64,000 nt of DNA from positions 448,501 to 512,500 of the forward strand of contig NZ_CP034683.1 of the NCBI RefSeq assembly GCF_003990335.1, in the 5' to 3' direction. Below the pieces are notes generated by a model that saw only the letters and a list, made by a program, of their open reading frames with translations, had not been told where the DNA came from and made no database searches. Origin of the DNA: Rheinheimera mangrovi. Its GTDB lineage: Bacteria; Pseudomonadota; Gammaproteobacteria; Enterobacterales; Alteromonadaceae. A program made the translations under genes and the position numbers. This document shows, in pieces, positions 10,893 through 20,289 of this stretch; positions within the stretch are counted from its first letter, which is position 1, and each line of letters opens with the position of its first letter.

Positions 10893-11453
10893 TCAGGCAT
10901 ACATACGGTCGAAAATATTTAAAAAAGTCGGTGCTTTTTCAATATGAACCGGAATATGCAAACGGCTGGCGATATCGCTTGCGGATATCACTCCCCTTAT
11001 GTGGTGAGATTCGGTATCGATCACTAAACAATACTGTTCGCCATTGTGTTGCAGAGTGTTCAGTACATCACCGATAGTGCAGTGTTTAATTTGTTGATAA
11101 GCCAGCGCTTTAATTTCGTCGCGTGGACGCATTAAATCGCCTACTGTCAGGTCAGTGCGGTTGACGCCTTTGCCTAAACGTTGCAGAACATTCTGGATAG
11201 ACAACTGTTCGTAGCTGATTAAACCAATCATTTCCTGATTGGCGTCTATCACCACTTTTAATTTGGTATGTTCATGATTCATCATATCCTCTGCTTCGAC
11301 TGCACAGGTACTGGCATCAATCATCATAGGGCTGTTGGTTTTAAAATCAGACAGGAAATCCAGCGCTGCTGAGTTTAAATTTGCTTCGGCAAATTCGGCT
11401 GGCTGAACTAAATGATCTATTACATCAACGTTGAATAAATTTAACTTTTTCAT
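10893..11453 (-). CDS. CBS-domain protein
   Basis: A 186-residue cytosolic protein. Two CBS motifs follow a roughly 45-residue N-terminal segment: residues around 55-115 (MMIDASTCAVEAEDMM, VIDANQEMIGLISY) and 120-180 (ALAYQQIKHCTIGDVLNTL, VIDTESHHIRGVISASDIA). A tandem CBS pair normally binds adenine nucleotides. There is no attached catalytic domain, so its partner is unknown. It is monocistronic with its own terminator. Confidence 0.8.
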   Translation of the reverse strand: MKKLNLFNVDVIDHLVQPAEFAEANLNSAALDFLSDFKTNSPMMIDASTCAVEAEDMMNHEHTKLKVVIDANQEMIGLISYEQLSIQNVLQRLGKGVNRTDLTVGDLMRPRDEIKALAYQQIKHCTIGDVLNTLQHNGEQYCLVIDTESHHIRGVISASDIASRLHIPVHIEKAPTFLNIFDRMYA

Positions 11454-11564
11454 AGAAACCTCTCATCAGTCCGCTCAGAGGCAGCGAACCGGATATCAAT
11501 ACAATTAATAGATGTCGTCAGATCTGGCGGCGGTAAAGCCTGAAACTCTGACTATTTCAATGAA

Positions 11565-11882
11565 TTAAGAGAGGTATAAAGGTGGGGCACGCGCTGCATA
11601 ACAGCTTTGCTGAACTGTATTGAAGCTAGTTTCTGGTTGTTGATAAAAACGATTCTGCGCTACAGGAAATTCAAAGCTATTCCAGCTGACAGAGCTTTTA
11701 TCGTCATCAGTTGGTGTTTCTGTTAAGTCTACCGAGGAATGGGTGGCTGATGCTACCAAGGCAACTGTGAAGTTTTTATTCGCTTGTTGTAAGTCTACCC
11801 AACTGCTGGATGCAGAGTGACCTGCCGTAGGAAACAGCAAACTCAGGTAAAACAACACTGCGATAAAACTTAAATACTTCAT
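11565..11882 (-). CDS. Hypothetical small secreted protein (105 aa)
   Basis: It starts MKYLSFIAVLFYLSLLFPTAGHSA, a good signal peptide with cleavage near residue 25. A GTG three codons earlier is an alternative start. The mature 80 residues are Ser/Thr- and Asp-rich and hold one cysteine. No family was recognised. The gene lies between the CBS gene and the cio operon on the same strand. Confidence 0.5.
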   Translation of the reverse strand: MKYLSFIAVLFYLSLLFPTAGHSASSSWVDLQQANKNFTVALVASATHSSVDLTETPTDDDKSSVSWNSFEFPVAQNRFYQQPETSFNTVQQSCYAARAPPLYLS

Positions 11883-11978
11883 CTTTCGCACCCAGTAAGG
11901 ACCAAAACAGCTCGGTCTTTACCTGACTATAGCAGCAGTGTTTTTTAAAATGCAAATAAAAAAAATGAAAAAAATGAA

Positions 11979-12036
11979 AATAACAGGCCTTTTGATCAAC
12001 ACTTTTTTTGTGTCAGATCAATAAAATCCTGTTATT
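11979..12036. terminator. Long compound hairpin after the cio operon
   Basis: The outer stem AATAACAGG/CCTGTTATT encloses an inner stem, GATC plus ACAC pairing with GTGT plus GATC, around a T7 loop. T-rich sequence flanks the outer stem on both strands. It probably terminates the minus-strand cioAB transcript. Confidence 0.55.
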
Positions 12037-12068
12037 TTTTGAGCAAAAATGCTTGATTTTTAAAGGCT

Positions 12069-12188
12069 CTATAAAAACTTCATTCCTTGTTTTAGTAGCC
12101 AGGCAATTAAAGTTAAAGTTAAAAAGCCGGACAGGTATAAAACGACAAACCACTGGGTTTGAGACAACTTTTTACCAACGAATTTCAT
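12069..12188 (-). CDS. Small membrane subunit of bd-type oxidase (DUF2474-like)
   Basis: A 39-residue protein with one transmembrane helix (WFVVLYLSGFLTLTLIAWLL) after a basic N-terminus. The ATG overlaps the stop of cioB by one base (TGATG), so it is translated with the oxidase. DUF2474 proteins occupy exactly this place after cioAB and are analogous to CydX, which stabilises the haems in cytochrome bd. The functional role here is inferred from that position. Confidence 0.75.
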   Translation of the reverse strand: MKFVGKKLSQTQWFVVLYLSGFLTLTLIAWLLKQGMKFL

Positions 12189-13231
12189 CAATAGCCCTCC
12201 TGATAATCTTCTACTTTGCCGGCGAAAATTTTGTAACCCCACAACGTATAGGCGCAAATCAGTGGCACAAAAATGAAGATGCCAGGCAACATAAATATCA
12301 AACTGCTATCTGGTGCTGCGGCCTCCATATAGGTTAACTGGCGTGGTAACAGGTAAGGGAATACGCTAACCAATAAGCCAACAAAGGCCAGTAGGAATAA
12401 TCCAGACGCCAGCCAGAATGGCCGTTCTTCATGGCGTTCATGCACTGCAGTTTCCGCTTTATGGCTGCGATTCACCCGGCCTAAGTCACGGAATAATAAA
12501 CGGGCGGCAAGCACCGACAACAGAGGCAGTGGGATTAACCATAAAGCATGCCAGCCGCCAAACCAACGAGCCCGGATCTCCGGCTCAATCCAGACTGTCC
12601 ATAAGCTGACCAGCAGCATGGATAGCATCACAATCAGTAGTAAACGTTGGCCATAACGCGCTGCTTTTTGTTGCAGCTCACCACGGCTTTTCATCACCAG
12701 ATAACAACAGGCCAGCAGTGCATAGCCTGCCATCACAGCTAAACCACAAAACAAGCTGAACGGGCTAAGCCAATTGAAACTGGACTGATGAATAAAATCA
12801 GCCGGTACACCTTGCACTAAAGTACCCAGCATCAAGCCCTGGCAAAAAGCGGCCAGGCTGGATCCAACAGCAAAGGCAGTATTCCAATATCTTTTTGAAG
12901 TATCTGATTTAAAACGGTATTCAAAAGCTACACCTCGGAAAATCAAACCTATCAGCATCAGCATAATTGGCAGATAAAACGTAGAGGCGATAGAGGCATA
13001 AGCTGCAGGGAAAGCACCAAATAAAATCACGCCACCAAAGACCAGCCAGGTTTCATTGCCATCCCAGACGTGTGCTATGGAACGCATTAAATGATCGTGT
13101 TCTGCGTCTGTATCAAACCATGGATACAAAATACCCATACCCAGGTCAAAACCATCCAGCAGCACATACATCAGAATGGCAAAGCCAAGCAGTAGCAAAT
13201 AAAACAGGCCTAAACTCAGTTCCAGCTCCAT
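12188..13231 (-). CDS. cioB: Cytochrome bd-type quinol oxidase subunit II
   Basis: A 347-residue inner-membrane protein with about eight helices. It has the N-terminal block LLDGFDLGMGILYPW and HVWDGNETWLVFGG, the most conserved stretches of CydB/CioB. It forms a heterodimer with subunit I and helps bind haem and quinol. It overlaps subunit I by one base (TAATG) and the small subunit gene likewise. The short-loop subunit I makes CioB a better name than CydB. Confidence 0.93.
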   Translation of the reverse strand: MELELSLGLFYLLLLGFAILMYVLLDGFDLGMGILYPWFDTDAEHDHLMRSIAHVWDGNETWLVFGGVILFGAFPAAYASIASTFYLPIMLMLIGLIFRGVAFEYRFKSDTSKRYWNTAFAVGSSLAAFCQGLMLGTLVQGVPADFIHQSSFNWLSPFSLFCGLAVMAGYALLACCYLVMKSRGELQQKAARYGQRLLLIVMLSMLLVSLWTVWIEPEIRARWFGGWHALWLIPLPLLSVLAARLLFRDLGRVNRSHKAETAVHERHEERPFWLASGLFLLAFVGLLVSVFPYLLPRQLTYMEAAAPDSSLIFMLPGIFIFVPLICAYTLWGYKIFAGKVEDYQEGY

Positions 13232-14655
13232 TAGTTGGCTCCTTTTGTTGAAGTTGCATCAGCGTCAGTTGCTAAAGCTTTGGTAAAGGACAAGGCGTAA
13301 CCAGAGGCTTTGACACCGATGCGTTGTTGTTCCAGATGTTCTATAGGGGCTGGGCCTTTTTTGATCAGCTTGCGCATAAAGTACAGATAGACACCAAACA
13401 GCAGGCTGTAGGTCAAGACAAACAAGGTCAGCGAAAACAGCACCCGCTCAGCAGGTAAGGGGCTGACAATCTCACTGGTACGCACCAACCCATAAATAAT
13501 CCAGGGCTGACGACCAATTTCCACCACATACCAGCCGGCTAACACAGCAATCACACCTGTGGGAGCCATAAAGCTGACAGGCCAGAGGAACCAGTTGCTT
13601 TGATATAAAGTGCCACGCCAGCGCAGATAAGCCCCCAGCACTGCAACACCTATCATTAACATGCCAAGACCGACCATAATGCGGAAGCTAAAGAACACCA
13701 TAGGCACATTAGGTCTGTCCTCTGCCGGAACAGATTTTAAACCTTGTAATTCACCGTGCCAGTCGTGGGTTAAGATCAGGCTGGCTACACCAGGCACTGC
13801 AACTTCATAGTGGTTTTCTTCGGCTTTCATATCAGGCAATGCAAACAGTAGCAGCGGTACATTGGCTTCTTTTTCTGGCCAGATCCCTTCCATTGCAGCC
13901 AGTTTCACCGGTTGATGTTCTTTCACGTTTAAGCCATGTAAGTCACCCACCCAGGCTTGCAGTGGTGTCAGCACTAAAGCGAACCACAACATCATCGATA
14001 AACCTTTGCGGCCAAATTCTTTATGCTGGCCTTTTCGTAAATACCAGGCGTGAGTGGCCATCACCACAAAAGTTGCGGTGATTAAAGCGGCCAGTAACAT
14101 ATGCACTAAACGATAGGGCATAGAGGGGTTAAAAATGACTTCAAGCCAGCTGACGACTTCAAATTTACCGTCGACTATCTGATGGCCCTGTGGCGTTTGC
14201 ATCCAGGAGTTGGCAGCGATGATCCAAAAAGCAGAAATCCAGGTGCCTATAGCTACTGTGACTGTGGCGAAAAAGTGCATTTTGGCGCTAACACGTTGCC
14301 AGCCAAATAGCATCACACCTAAAAAGCCTGCTTCGAGGAAAAAAGCCGTCAGTACTTCGTAAGCCATCAGAGGCCCAAGCACAGCGCCTGCGATTTCAGA
14401 AAATTTAGAGAAGTTGGTACCAAACTCATATGACAGCACTATGCCGGATACCACGCCCATACCAAAGGTAATAGCAAAAGGTTTGATCCAGAACTTGGCC
14501 AGTTGCAGATACTGTGGGTTACCGGTTTTCAGCCATAAGCCTTCCCAAATCGCAATCAGCGTGGCTAAACCTATGGTGATGGACGGAAAAATAATATGGA
14601 AGCTTACGGTAAAGGCAAACTGGATACGCGAGAGGATACTGACATCAAGTTCCAT
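13231..14655 (-). CDS. cioA: Cytochrome bd-type quinol oxidase subunit I (CioA-like)
   Basis: A 474-residue subunit I that carries haems b558, b595 and d and oxidises quinol without pumping protons. The haem ligand His is in [13 protein letters not shown], and a second candidate lies in YRLVHMLLA. The quinol-loop side carries [18 protein letters not shown]. The protein is about 50 residues shorter than E. coli CydA, as expected for the short-Q-loop, often cyanide-insensitive CIO class. It has about nine membrane helices. Confidence 0.93.
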   Translation of the reverse strand: MELDVSILSRIQFAFTVSFHIIFPSITIGLATLIAIWEGLWLKTGNPQYLQLAKFWIKPFAITFGMGVVSGIVLSYEFGTNFSKFSEIAGAVLGPLMAYEVLTAFFLEAGFLGVMLFGWQRVSAKMHFFATVTVAIGTWISAFWIIAANSWMQTPQGHQIVDGKFEVVSWLEVIFNPSMPYRLVHMLLAALITATFVVMATHAWYLRKGQHKEFGRKGLSMMLWFALVLTPLQAWVGDLHGLNVKEHQPVKLAAMEGIWPEKEANVPLLLFALPDMKAEENHYEVAVPGVASLILTHDWHGELQGLKSVPAEDRPNVPMVFFSFRIMVGLGMLMIGVAVLGAYLRWRGTLYQSNWFLWPVSFMAPTGVIAVLAGWYVVEIGRQPWIIYGLVRTSEIVSPLPAERVLFSLTLFVLTYSLLFGVYLYFMRKLIKKGPAPIEHLEQQRIGVKASGYALSFTKALATDADATSTKGAN

Positions 14656-14665
14656 ACAAACCTCG

Positions 14666-14770
14666 TTATTTAGGGGCTTTGACTCGGCTTAGCACAGATG
14701 GCGCAAGCGCCACAGACAATAACAGCAACATGGTCAGCAGTTCGGCAGCAAGAATAGACAGGTCTGGCAT
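14666..14770 (-). CDS. Tiny membrane ORF upstream of cioA (34 aa)
   Basis: This reads MPDLSILAAELLTMLLLLSV and ends SRVKAPK: one hydrophobic helix with a basic tail, the right topology for an N-out/C-in mini-subunit. AAGAGA stands 6-7 bases before the ATG, and the stop is only 10 bases from the cioA start. It looks like the first gene of the cio operon. I do not recognise a family, and a 34-residue ORF could arise by chance, so this is a candidate only. Confidence 0.5.
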   Translation of the reverse strand: MPDLSILAAELLTMLLLLSVALAPSVLSRVKAPK

Positions 14771-14958
14771 AATGTTCTCTTTGTTGACAAGTTATGCAGC
14801 AAGAACGCTGCTTATCCCTGTATTGCCAGAATCAGGCCATAATTTTATTTATTTGTAACTTTATGATTCTAAATCAATAAAATTTAAGATTTGCAGTGGG
14901 TGTTAACTTGATTTACGATTTAAAGCCAAAGTGATGACAACAACGTTGACGGTGAGCT

Positions 14959-16839
14959 GTGGATTTGATTTTAGCTTTTGAGTTGATGATGTTAGTCAGC
15001 AGTGGCTGCGCTGCATTGATGTCGGGTTGGCTCTGGTGGCATTCCCGTTATCAGCAGACACTGGCAGGTTTAGCAGGCTTTGGTGCCATGATGGCGCTTT
15101 GGTGTTTAGGTCATGTTTTTGTCATACACGACCAGCCAGAGCTGGGACGTTACCTGTTATTGGCCAATCCACTGATGCCGACCTTTTTCCTGCATTTTGC
15201 CTTGAGGTTTGTTGAACAGGATCAGGTAAAAGCCCCCTGGTTAAGCTGGGCGCGACGCCATATTGGCTGGTTGTATTTTCTGACCGCATTGGTTGTGCTA
15301 CTGAGCTGGAGTCTGGACGCCGGTGATGTGCTGCAAAGCATAGCTTTGGGCCAGGTTTTTGTATTTCATTCCTATGGTTTTTTAAATCTGCTGTATACAG
15401 TCGCTCTGGGTATTTTGGCCCACGCTGTGTTGTGGTATGGCTGGCGTTATCATCAGGGTAATAAAAAACGCTCTATTGTCGCGATGTTTTTAGCAGGCGG
15501 TTGGGGTTTATTGCTGGCTACTCCTGTGGTCTTCCCTTCTTTTGGCCTGGATTGGTTCCCTTATCCTATGTTGTTGTTGCCCAGCTATCCGGTATTGCTG
15601 GTCTATGGCGTAGTGCGTTACCAGATGCTGGCGGTAAATGCGTTGGCAAACAGAGCTTTACTTTGGCTGGTGATGTCCTTGTTATTGCTGTTACTGATGG
15701 CTTTGGTCAGCTCCATTTTTGGTCAGTTAGGTATGAAAGCGCTGGCAAACGTGCCTGGATGGCAGTTGTGGTTGTATTCCAGTCTGGTGTTATTACTTAC
15801 TGCAGCCTGTTACCGGCCTGTCGCCAAACTGGCTGAACGATTAATTTACCCTGGAGCTACTTTGGATCAGGCCTTGATCAACACCTGGCGTCAGCAATTG
15901 GGGTTGTGTCAAAACTGGCTCGGGTTAAGTGAAAAAGCATCAGAGTTGCTCTCTGCTGCGCTTAAGCAAAATGTACAAGTCGAATTGCCGGCAGCTTCAG
16001 GTCTGTTTGCCAGTGAAAGCCAATTAAAAATCCGTTGTTATACCCAACAGGGGCGATGGCAGGTGGATTTGCTGGGCTGGGATGATATGACGCCCGGTAT
16101 CCGTTTAGTCGCTCAGGTGTTTGGTTCATTGCTTGGTAGTAGCTGTGAGCTATTGGCGCAGTCGTTGCAGCTGGCCGAAGCTGAAAAGCAGCAGTTGTCG
16201 CAGCAGCATCTGGTGGAAATGGGCGCGCTGGCAGCTTCGATGGCGCACGAATTACGTAACCCGCTGAATATTATTTCTATGGCATCCGCTGGTGTTGATG
16301 CTGAATTGCGAGGCCATATTCAGCAGCAACTGAAAAGAGCTGACAGGTTAATTTCCGATATGCTGGTGTACTCAGGCCGTTTGCAGTTGCAATACAGCCA
16401 GATTGAGCTGGAGCCTTTGCTGCAAAGCTTGTTGCAACAGTTTGACTGGCAGCAGGTCAAACTGGAGCTGAAGGTTCCATCTGGTTTGATGCTGCGGGCT
16501 GATCAGCACAGAGTGCAGCAGGTGTTCTTAAACTTGTTTGATAACGCCAATGCTTTTTTACGTAATCAGGCCGATGCAACCTTGAGTGTCGAAGTGGCCT
16601 TAGTCGGGGATGTGATCCGGGTGCAGGTGCATAACAATGGCCCTGCTTTGGATCTCAGCTTAACCACCGAACAATTATTCCGGCCTTTTATCAGTAAACG
16701 CAGTGGTGGCAGCGGTTTAGGCTTAGCCATTGTCAAACGTATTATGGATGCCCATCAGGGCCAGATCAGCTTCCGTACTGATTTGGGTTGGCCTGTCAGT
16801 TTTGAACTTTTGTTTCCAAAGGATATCCACCATGTTTAG
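14959..16839 (+). CDS. Membrane sensor histidine kinase (NtrB/AtoS-type partner)
   Basis: 626 residues. Residues 1-300 hold about eight to nine hydrophobic helices resembling a 7TM-type sensor. A linker domain follows, then the HisKA H-box AASMAHELRNPLN near residue 430. The HATPase_c domain has an N-box (NLFDNANAFL) and G-box (GGSGLGLAIVK). Its stop lies 8 bases inside the response-regulator gene, so the two are coupled. It is divergent from the cio operon. A GTG start is used here; a TTG two codons later has better ribosome-site spacing (GGTGAG). The architecture is close to PrsK-like kinases, but no PEP-CTERM genes are visible. Confidence 0.85.
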   Translation: MDLILAFELMMLVSSGCAALMSGWLWWHSRYQQTLAGLAGFGAMMALWCLGHVFVIHDQPELGRYLLLANPLMPTFFLHFALRFVEQDQVKAPWLSWARRHIGWLYFLTALVVLLSWSLDAGDVLQSIALGQVFVFHSYGFLNLLYTVALGILAHAVLWYGWRYHQGNKKRSIVAMFLAGGWGLLLATPVVFPSFGLDWFPYPMLLLPSYPVLLVYGVVRYQMLAVNALANRALLWLVMSLLLLLLMALVSSIFGQLGMKALANVPGWQLWLYSSLVLLLTAACYRPVAKLAERLIYPGATLDQALINTWRQQLGLCQNWLGLSEKASELLSAALKQNVQVELPAASGLFASESQLKIRCYTQQGRWQVDLLGWDDMTPGIRLVAQVFGSLLGSSCELLAQSLQLAEAEKQQLSQQHLVEMGALAASMAHELRNPLNIISMASAGVDAELRGHIQQQLKRADRLISDMLVYSGRLQLQYSQIELEPLLQSLLQQFDWQQVKLELKVPSGLMLRADQHRVQQVFLNLFDNANAFLRNQADATLSVEVALVGDVIRVQVHNNGPALDLSLTTEQLFRPFISKRSGGSGLGLAIVKRIMDAHQGQISFRTDLGWPVSFELLFPKDIHHV

Positions 16840-18235
16840 CGCAACAACGCCTAATCAGGCGCGCATTTTAATTGTCGATGATGAGCCAGCCTTTCGTTTA
16901 TTAGCGGAACGTTTTTTACAGCAACAGGGGTATCAGGTGGCCGGAGCCGCTAATCTGGACGAAACCCGCACTAAACTACAGCAGTTTGATGCAGATTTAA
17001 TTTTGCTCGATCTGGCTTTACCTCCTCAATTTGACCCGGCTCATACCTTGGCTTCAGTGCCAGAGTTTTCCACACGGCCTGTGATTATTTTAACTGGCCA
17101 TGCTGATCGGGAGCTGGCATTGCAGGCCATAGCGCAAGGTGCATGGGATTTTATTGCCAAGCCAATAGACCCGGAATTACTGGCTGTAGTGGTGAAACGC
17201 GCTATCACTAAACATCAGCTGGAGAAAGAAGTACGGCAGTTAAAGCAAGGCTTGCAACAACATAGTTTTTTGCCGAAGTTAGCTGGTCATTCGCGGCATA
17301 TGGAGACGGTTCGTACCTTAGTGCAACGTATAGCACCAACCGAAGTTCGGGTGTTGGTGACAGGACCGTCCGGTACTGGTAAAGAAGTGATTTCGCGAGC
17401 TTTGCATGAACTCAGCCCTCGCGCAGACAAGGCTTTTGTCTCAGTGCATTGTGGCGCTATTCCGGCTGATTTATTAGAAAGTGAGCTGTTTGGTTATGTC
17501 AAAGGGGCTTTTACCGGCGCAGATAAAGACCGGCAGGGCTTATTAAAACTGGCCGATGGCGGCACTTTGTTTCTCGATGAAATAGGTGAAATGCCATTGG
17601 CGATGCAGGTGAAACTGCTGCGGGTGTTGCAGGAAGGTACTTTTTATCCGGTCGGTGGACGAGAGCAGCAAAAAATTGATATCCGCTTAGTGTCTGCGAC
17701 TAACGCCAATCTGCCGGATTTAGTCAAACAAGGTAAATTTCGCGAAGATCTGTATTACCGCATCAAAGGTGTCACTATCGAAACTGTGGCTTTGGATGAG
17801 CGACGCGAAGATATTCCACTGCTAATTCAGTTTTTCCTGGAGCAACTCAGTGCGCAGTATGGTCAGAAGCTTCAGCTGGAGTCGGCTGCGATCAGCTGGT
17901 TTTTGCAAAAGCACTGGCCTGGTAATGTACGCGAATTAAAGAATACGCTGGAAAGTGTCGCTGCTATAGCACAGCAAGGTGTGATCCGGGTTGCCGATAT
18001 TCAGTTGCTGCATCTGGAGCATCAAAGCATGGATACAGACACTGAACTGGTACTTGGATCTGACTTAAGCAGTCTGGATGAGCAGGTGAAAGCTTTGGAG
18101 ATCCGTTTAATTCAGCAGGCGATGACCCAATATAAAGGCAATAAGAGCCAGGCCTCGCGAGCTTTGGGTATTTCCCGTCAGGGGTTACTGAAGAAAATTG
18201 AACGTTATGCGCTGACTGATTTGGGTGATGACTAA
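16832..18235 (+). CDS. Sigma-54-dependent response regulator (NtrC family)
   Basis: 467 residues from the ATG at 16832 (AAGGAT, 9 bases upstream). The order is receiver (ILIVDDEP with phospho-acceptor in ILLDLALP), AAA+ domain and Fis-type HTH. The AAA+ domain has Walker A GPSGTGKE, the sigma-54 contact loop GAFTGA, and Walker [14 protein letters not shown]. The HTH is [20 protein letters not shown]. It activates RpoN promoters when phosphorylated by the adjacent kinase. The receiver loop [10 protein letters not shown] is slightly unusual. The target promoters are unknown. Confidence 0.93.
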   Translation: MFSATTPNQARILIVDDEPAFRLLAERFLQQQGYQVAGAANLDETRTKLQQFDADLILLDLALPPQFDPAHTLASVPEFSTRPVIILTGHADRELALQAIAQGAWDFIAKPIDPELLAVVVKRAITKHQLEKEVRQLKQGLQQHSFLPKLAGHSRHMETVRTLVQRIAPTEVRVLVTGPSGTGKEVISRALHELSPRADKAFVSVHCGAIPADLLESELFGYVKGAFTGADKDRQGLLKLADGGTLFLDEIGEMPLAMQVKLLRVLQEGTFYPVGGREQQKIDIRLVSATNANLPDLVKQGKFREDLYYRIKGVTIETVALDERREDIPLLIQFFLEQLSAQYGQKLQLESAAISWFLQKHWPGNVRELKNTLESVAAIAQQGVIRVADIQLLHLEHQSMDTDTELVLGSDLSSLDEQVKALEIRLIQQAMTQYKGNKSQASRALGISRQGLLKKIERYALTDLGDD

Positions 18236-18277
18236 AGCTGTCTATACTCAAATGGTTAGTGAACAGGAGCAGTACCA

Positions 18278-18667
18278 ATGACCGATTCTATTGCCCATGG
18301 TAAATTCAGTGTCACACCTCAAGGCGAAGTTTTGTTGTGTGAAATTCAGGGAGCCTGGAATAAAGAAGGCTCAGAGCAACTCATTGAAGATTTAAAAGCT
18401 GCGGTACAAGGATTCGCTGGTAAAAAATGGGCCAGGGTTATGGATATGCAAGGCTGGGAGCTGGCAACGCCAGATGCCATCAGTATGATGACAGACTTTA
18501 GTGGATGGGAAGATCAACATGGCTGCGTGTTACGCTGTTTTATTGGCCTAAACCCTATTCAGCAGCAGTTGTTGGAGATGAAATACCAGCATTCGCACAA
18601 GCCACAACATTTTAACCACACCGACACAGCGCTGAGCTACGCCAAACAATTTTTGCAGCGCCTCTGA
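18278..18667 (+). CDS. STAS-like hypothetical protein (129 aa)
   Basis: A soluble 129-residue protein with an AGGAG ribosome site, starting 42 bases after the response regulator. The fold-like pattern GEVLLCEIQGAWNKEG, a helix, and WARVMDMQGWELATPDA resembles STAS/SpoIIAA-like domains. The family is not certain. Its position suggests an accessory role with the two-component pair or co-transcription with it. Confidence 0.6.
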   Translation: MTDSIAHGKFSVTPQGEVLLCEIQGAWNKEGSEQLIEDLKAAVQGFAGKKWARVMDMQGWELATPDAISMMTDFSGWEDQHGCVLRCFIGLNPIQQQLLEMKYQHSHKPQHFNHTDTALSYAKQFLQRL

Positions 18668-18688
18668 TCCACCTTTTAGAAAACCAAT

Positions 18689-18728
18689 ACAGAGCAAAAG
18701 CTTAACGATATTTTGTTATTGCTCTGTG
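18689..18728. repeat. Inverted repeat between two small genes
   Basis: ACAGAGCAA and TTGCTCTGT are separated by about 21 bases, and no T-run follows. It may be a weak terminator for the STAS-like gene or a regulatory stem. Confidence 0.35.
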
Positions 18729-18778
18729 ATACGGGCTGCTTTAAAGTCATGTAATGATCATGTAAATAAGACTTTGCC

Positions 18779-19573
18779 ATGGATGAGTTAAAACGGACGA
18801 CGGACACTACTGACTTGCCTGCCGAAGTGGCCAAGCTAAGTTATGGCCAGCAAATGGACCAACAGTCTGATGCTGAACTAAGAAATTTACGCCGCTTTTT
18901 CCTAAAGCATCCTAGTTTGGCTTTAACCTTTGGTTATTTGACCGCGAGCATTATGGGGCTGATTTTTACTATATCCTTACTGGATAAGTTTCAGTTTAAT
19001 GCCTTGCCTTATCTTGAGTTAAGTGACTTTTTGCTGGCAGCTATTGCTCATCCACAAACCGCAATTTATTTAATGACAGGAATTTGTTCTGTGGCATTTA
19101 CCGTTTGGTTTGAGCGCCTAAGCAGGAAAAAGTACCAGCGGTATGCCTTATGGATAGATAAGTACTATCGTTCAAGCTCGTTTCTGCCGAATTGGGTGTG
19201 GGGGTTAAGTGCTTTTGTCTTTTATTTGGTGTTTTTTAGTAGCTCAGACACACCAAAAATAAGCCAAGCCATTAAAGCCCATCAAACCGGACAATATCAG
19301 CTCAGCCTGATTTATCCTATCCACCCCGGTGGCAAAGAAATCCGGCAGTTGAATGAAGTACAGATTATTACCCGCACCGTCAGCTACTTATGGATTTACC
19401 ATCAGGATCAGGTCAAGCTGATCCCCCATGCCAATGTGGCAGCTTTAATTCCTGTTTTGGATAAAAAGCCGGACAAACAACCGGATAAAAAGCCTGAACC
19501 GAATGCAGAGAAACCCGTTGTTGCTCAGGAAGCAGTAGCTAGAGAACCTGCTGCAGTTCCAGGGAAAAACTAA
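18779..19573 (+). CDS. Hypothetical membrane protein with Lys/Pro-rich tail
   Basis: 264 residues. It has a charged cytosolic N-terminus, then three hydrophobic segments (around residues 48-66, 90-107 and 140-156). A soluble domain follows, and the tail is low-complexity with Lys-Pro-Asp repeats (KKPDKQPDKKPEP). No family was recognised. It is probably an inner-membrane protein whose soluble part sits in the periplasm. Confidence 0.55.
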   Translation: MDELKRTTDTTDLPAEVAKLSYGQQMDQQSDAELRNLRRFFLKHPSLALTFGYLTASIMGLIFTISLLDKFQFNALPYLELSDFLLAAIAHPQTAIYLMTGICSVAFTVWFERLSRKKYQRYALWIDKYYRSSSFLPNWVWGLSAFVFYLVFFSSSDTPKISQAIKAHQTGQYQLSLIYPIHPGGKEIRQLNEVQIITRTVSYLWIYHQDQVKLIPHANVAALIPVLDKKPDKQPDKKPEPNAEKPVVAQEAVAREPAAVPGKN

Positions 19574-19576
19574 GGG

Positions 19577-20164
19577 TTATTCAGCAAAAGAAGCGTAATA
19601 AGCTTTGGTTAACACTTTTTCCAATGCAGCTGCTGTCGCTTGTTTAATCGGCATATTTTCTTTGCTGAGCTCATAATCCAGCTGAGCAATTTGGGCTTTG
19701 TGGTTACGCATCATAGGTGGGGTTTCGCTGCTCAAGCTTTGTTGTGTCGCTATCACTGCGTCTGGTTCATCAGAGCGTATCACTTTGCAAATCGACAGCA
19801 AAACTTCGCCTTCACGGCCACGATAGCCTGCAGCACCAAACATACGACATACTGCCGGGCGGTAAGGGTAAACACCACACTGGCCACTTTTACGATCTTC
19901 GGAGGAAGCCTGATAAAAAAAACAGCCATCCTGCTCATGCTGTTGCAAAGCCTCCAGTGTGCTTTCTGCAAGGCCTGCATCGTACAAATACACCGCCAAA
20001 GGCAACATTTCCAGCACTGAAGCTTCAATGCCCGGATGCAGGCAACATTCACCACAACCACTGCGGCAAAACAGCTTGCGATCGTTTTGATAACGACTAT
20101 AAGTCTGGGCAATTTCGTCGTTAAGGATCATTAACCGGGAAGCGGTGTCGCGCAGCTGCTGCAT
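19577..20164 (-). CDS. YkgJ-family Cys-cluster protein
   Basis: 195 residues with the UPF0153/YkgJ zinc- or iron-chelating pattern: CRSGCGECC early, then CGVYPYRPAVCRMFG. The family is thought to bind a metal through these cysteines; its biochemical role is not known. The ATG at 20164 is preceded by CGGAG at good spacing, so the upstream in-frame TTG is not needed. It converges with the membrane protein gene. Confidence 0.85.
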   Translation of the reverse strand: MQQLRDTASRLMILNDEIAQTYSRYQNDRKLFCRSGCGECCLHPGIEASVLEMLPLAVYLYDAGLAESTLEALQQHEQDGCFFYQASSEDRKSGQCGVYPYRPAVCRMFGAAGYRGREGEVLLSICKVIRSDEPDAVIATQQSLSSETPPMMRNHKAQIAQLDYELSKENMPIKQATAAALEKVLTKAYYASFAE

Positions 20165-20289
20165 AGGTTCTCCGAACAAACAGCATTACCCCTCTGGGGC
20201 GGGGCGCTATTGTAATGACAGCTCTTGAGACTCAGCAATAGGGGCAAACAAATATAGTTTTTATGGCAAAAACAGCAGCGAATAAACCG

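Noticed and set aside
14865-14925. FNR/ANR-like half-sites (TTGAT, ATCAA) between cioA and the kinase gene
   Set aside because: The pairs have the wrong spacing (5 instead of 4) or only one good half, so no site is claimed.
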